Positions 61,938 to 64,000 of a stretch of DNA of 64,000 nt are shown here, piece by piece. This stretch comes from Cherax quadricarinatus. Its lineage: Eukaryota > Arthropoda > Malacostraca > Decapoda > Parastacidae. The stretch covers positions 9,219,805 through 9,283,804 of the forward strand of contig NC_091369.1 of the NCBI RefSeq assembly GCF_038502225.1, in the 5' to 3' direction. Positions within the stretch are counted from its first letter, which is position 1. Each line of letters begins with the position of its first letter. Made by a program: the position numbers and the translations under genes. The notes below the pieces were generated by a model. That model saw only the letters and a program-made list of their open reading frames with translations, did not search any database and was not told where the DNA came from.

Positions 61938-64000
61938 GGTAGTAGGTTGGTAGACAGCAACCACCCAGGGAAGTACTACCGTCCTGCCAGATGACTGTGA
62001 AACAAAAACCTGTAACTGTTTTGCATGATGGTAGGATTGCTGGTTTCTTTTTCTGTCTCATAAACACGCTAAGATAACAGGGATATCTTGCTACTCCTAC
62101 TTACACTTTGGTCACACTTCATAGACACGCACATGCATATATATATATACATACATCTAGGTTTTTCTCCTTTTTCTAAATAGCTCTTGTTCTTTTTTAT
62201 TTCTTCTATTGTCCATGGGGAAGTGGAAAAGAATCTTTCCTCCGTAAGCCATGCGTGTCGTATGAGGCGACTAAAATGCCGGGAGCAATGGGCTAGTAAC
62301 CCCTTCTCCTGTATACAATTACTAAAAAAGAGAAGAAGAAAAACTTTATAAAACTGGGTTGCTTAAATGTGCGTGGATGTAGTGCGGATGACAAGAAACA
62401 GATGATTGCTGATGTTATGAATGAAAAGAAGTTGGATGTCCTGGCCCTAAGCGAAACAAAGCTGAAGGGGGTAGGAGAGTTTCAGTGGGGGGAAATAAAT
62501 GGGATTAAATCTGGAGTATCTGAGAGAGTTAGAGCAAAGGAAGGGGTAGCAGTAATGTTAAATGATCAGTTATGGAAGGAGAAAAGAGAATATGAATGTG
62601 TAAATTCAAGAATTATGTGGATTAAAGTAAAGGTTGGATGCGAGAAGTGGGTCATAATAAGCGTGTATGCACCTGGAGAAGAGAGGAATGCAGAGGAGAG
62701 AGAGAGATTTTGGGAGATGTTAAGTGAATGTATAGGAGCCTTTGAACCAAGTGAGAGAGTAATTGTGGTAGGGGACTTGAATGCTAAAGTAGGAGAAACT
62801 TTTAGAGAGGGTGTGGTAGGTAAGTTTGGGGTGCCAGGTGTAAATGATAATGGGAGCCCTTTGATTGAACTTTGTATAGAAAGGGGTTTAGTTATAGGTA
62901 ATACATATTTTAAGAAAAAGAGGATAAATAAGTATACACGATATGATGTAGGGCGAAATGACAGTAGTTTGTTGGATTATGTATTGGTAGATAAAAGACT
63001 GTTGAGTAGACTTCAGGATGTACATGTTTATAGAGGGGCCACAGATATATCAGATCACTTTCTAGTTGTAGCTACACTGAGAGTAAAAGGTAGATGGGAT
63101 ACAAGGAGAATAGAAGCATCAGGGAAGAGAGAGGTAAAGGTTTATAAACTAAAAGAGGAGGCAGTTAGGGTAAGATATAAACAGCTATTGGAGGATAGAT
63201 GGGCTAATGAGAGCATAGGCAATGGGGTCGAAGAGGTATGGGGTAGGTTTAAAAATGTAGTGTTAGAGTGTTCAGCAGAAGTTTGTGGTTACAGGAAAGT
63301 GGGTGCAGGAGGGAAGAGGAGCGATTGGTGGAATGATGATGTAAAGAGAGTAGTAAGGGAGAAAAAGTTAGCATATGAGAAGTTTTTACAAAGTAGAAGT
63401 GATGCAAGGAGGGAAGAGTATATGGAGAAAAAGAGAGAAGTTAAGAGAGTGGTGAAGCAATGTAAAAAGAGAGCAAATGAGAGAGTGGGTGAGATGTTAT
63501 CAACAAATTTTGTTGAAAATAAGAAAAAGTTTTGGAGTGAGATTAACAAGTTAAGAAAGCCTAGAGAACAAATGGATTTGTCTGTTAAAAATAGGAGAGG
63601 AGAGTTATTAAATGGAGAGTTAGAGGTATTGGGAAGATGGAAGGAATATTTTGAGGAATTGTTAAATGTTGATGAAGATAGGGAAGCTGTGATTTCGTGT
63701 ATAGGGCAAGGAGGAATAACATCTTGTAGGAGTGAGGAAGAGCCAGTTGTGAGTGTGGGGGAAGTTCGTGAGGCAGTAGGTAAAATGAAAGGGGGTAAGG
63801 CAGCCGGGATTGATGGGATAAAGATAGAAATGTTAAAAGCAGGTGGGGATGTAGTTTTGGAGTGGTTGGTGCAATTATTTAATAAATGTATGGAAGAGGG
63901 TAAGGTACCTAGGGATTGGCAGAGAGCATGCATAGTTCCTTTGTATAAAGGCAAAGGGGATAAAAGAGAGTGCAAAAATTATAGGGGGATAAGTCTGTTG
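61938..64000 (+). mobile_element. RTE-like LINE, 5' part, runs off the window
   Basis: 5' UTR 61938-62340 (starts GTAGTAGGTTGGTAGACAGC; includes TAAGCCATGCGTGTCGTATG and GAGGCGACTAAAATGCCGGG), then one long ORF. The 5' UTR is shared with the short elements at 10915-11388, 11405-11802 and 16672-16848. No second upstream ORF is seen, as in RTE-type LINEs. The 3' end is expected beyond the window. Confidence 0.88.
62300..64000 (+). CDS. RTE-like LINE ORF: endonuclease and start of reverse transcriptase
   Basis: The frame is open from the TAA at 62297-62299 to the window end, 567 codons without a stop. The first ATG is at 62402, but conserved sequence starts earlier (KLGCLNVRGCSADDKKQMIA). The true start is therefore undecided: non-ATG start, or a shift from another frame. 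Endonuclease motifs: LALSETKL (catalytic E), IVVGDLNAKVG (GDxN), DYVLVDKRLL, TDISDHFLVVA (SDH). The linker is Lys/Arg/Glu-rich. RT begins with EAVGKMKGGKAAGIDGIKIE, RDWQRACIVPLYKGKGDKRE and KNYRGISLL. All catalytic residues visible so far are kept and no frameshift is present, so this may be a young or active copy. The minus-strand 228-residue ORF at 63289-63975 is a shadow. RTE-like is judged from the single ORF and RT style; another APE-type clade is possible. Confidence 0.88.

Noticed and set aside
63289..63975. 228-residue minus-strand ORF at the window end
   Set aside because: It lies exactly antisense to the open endonuclease/RT frame, which has all motifs; the minus-strand product is Ser/Thr/Phe-rich without any domain.

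Overview
This is AT-rich animal nuclear DNA. Short exons are separated by kilobase introns, and most of the window is transposable-element (TE) sequence. The best fit is an arthropod, probably a decapod crustacean. The basis for that is an invertebrate-type CAMSAP/Patronin gene, a tetraspanin-type terminal exon, and a TE mix of RTE-like and CR1-like LINEs, an RNase H-bearing Jockey/R1-like LINE, Tigger and piggyBac MITEs, and SINE or LINE tails ending in (TAA)n. The taxon is an inference. There is no bacterial operon, CRISPR array or prophage.

Host genes. (1) The minus strand from 58730 down to 40641 holds the 3' half of a Patronin/CAMSAP gene. Seven exons join with perfectly matching splice phases into 444 residues that end in a CKK microtubule-minus-end-binding domain. 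(2) At 7307-7375 (+) there is a short terminal exon that reads like a tetraspanin C-terminus. Nothing else was convincingly recognised as host coding sequence. Two unexplained ORFs (38060-38290 and 55203-55625) are flagged.

Layout. 1-6 kb: piggyBac-type MITEs with TTAA target sites, Tigger remnants, microsatellites. 6-9 kb: a 31-bp minisatellite, the tetraspanin exon and its downstream sequence. 9-13 kb: LINE 3' ends, a TIR MITE, and a head-to-head palindrome of an internally deleted RTE-like element. 13-24 kb: CR1-like LINE fragments, a 2.4-kb Tigger element, and a second Tigger derivative with an RTE-like LINE nested in it. 25-36 kb: a nearly full-length Jockey/R1-like LINE (gag-like ORF1, then endonuclease-RT-RNase H ORF2, broken by a frameshift and a deletion), followed by a dimeric satellite array riddled with insertions bearing the same LINE tail, including a 1.1-kb inverted LINE copy. 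36-40.6 kb: low-content DNA downstream of Patronin. 40.6-58.7 kb: Patronin, with introns packed with nested piggyBac, Tigger, hAT, CR1 and Penelope-like hairpin insertions. 58.7-64 kb: a Tigger-derived MITE, a CR1 fragment, and the 5' part of an RTE-like LINE whose ORF stays open to the window edge.

The most interesting signal is in 32.5-35.8 kb. Five insertions sharing one LINE 3' tail (two tail stubs of about 48 and 37 bp, two SINEs, one 1.1-kb LINE fragment) lie in one satellite family. Four of them sit at the same CTATTCATA segment of the repeat, and distinct target-site duplications (TSDs) are visible for the four small ones. This suggests a LINE/SINE partnership with a target preference for satellite DNA.
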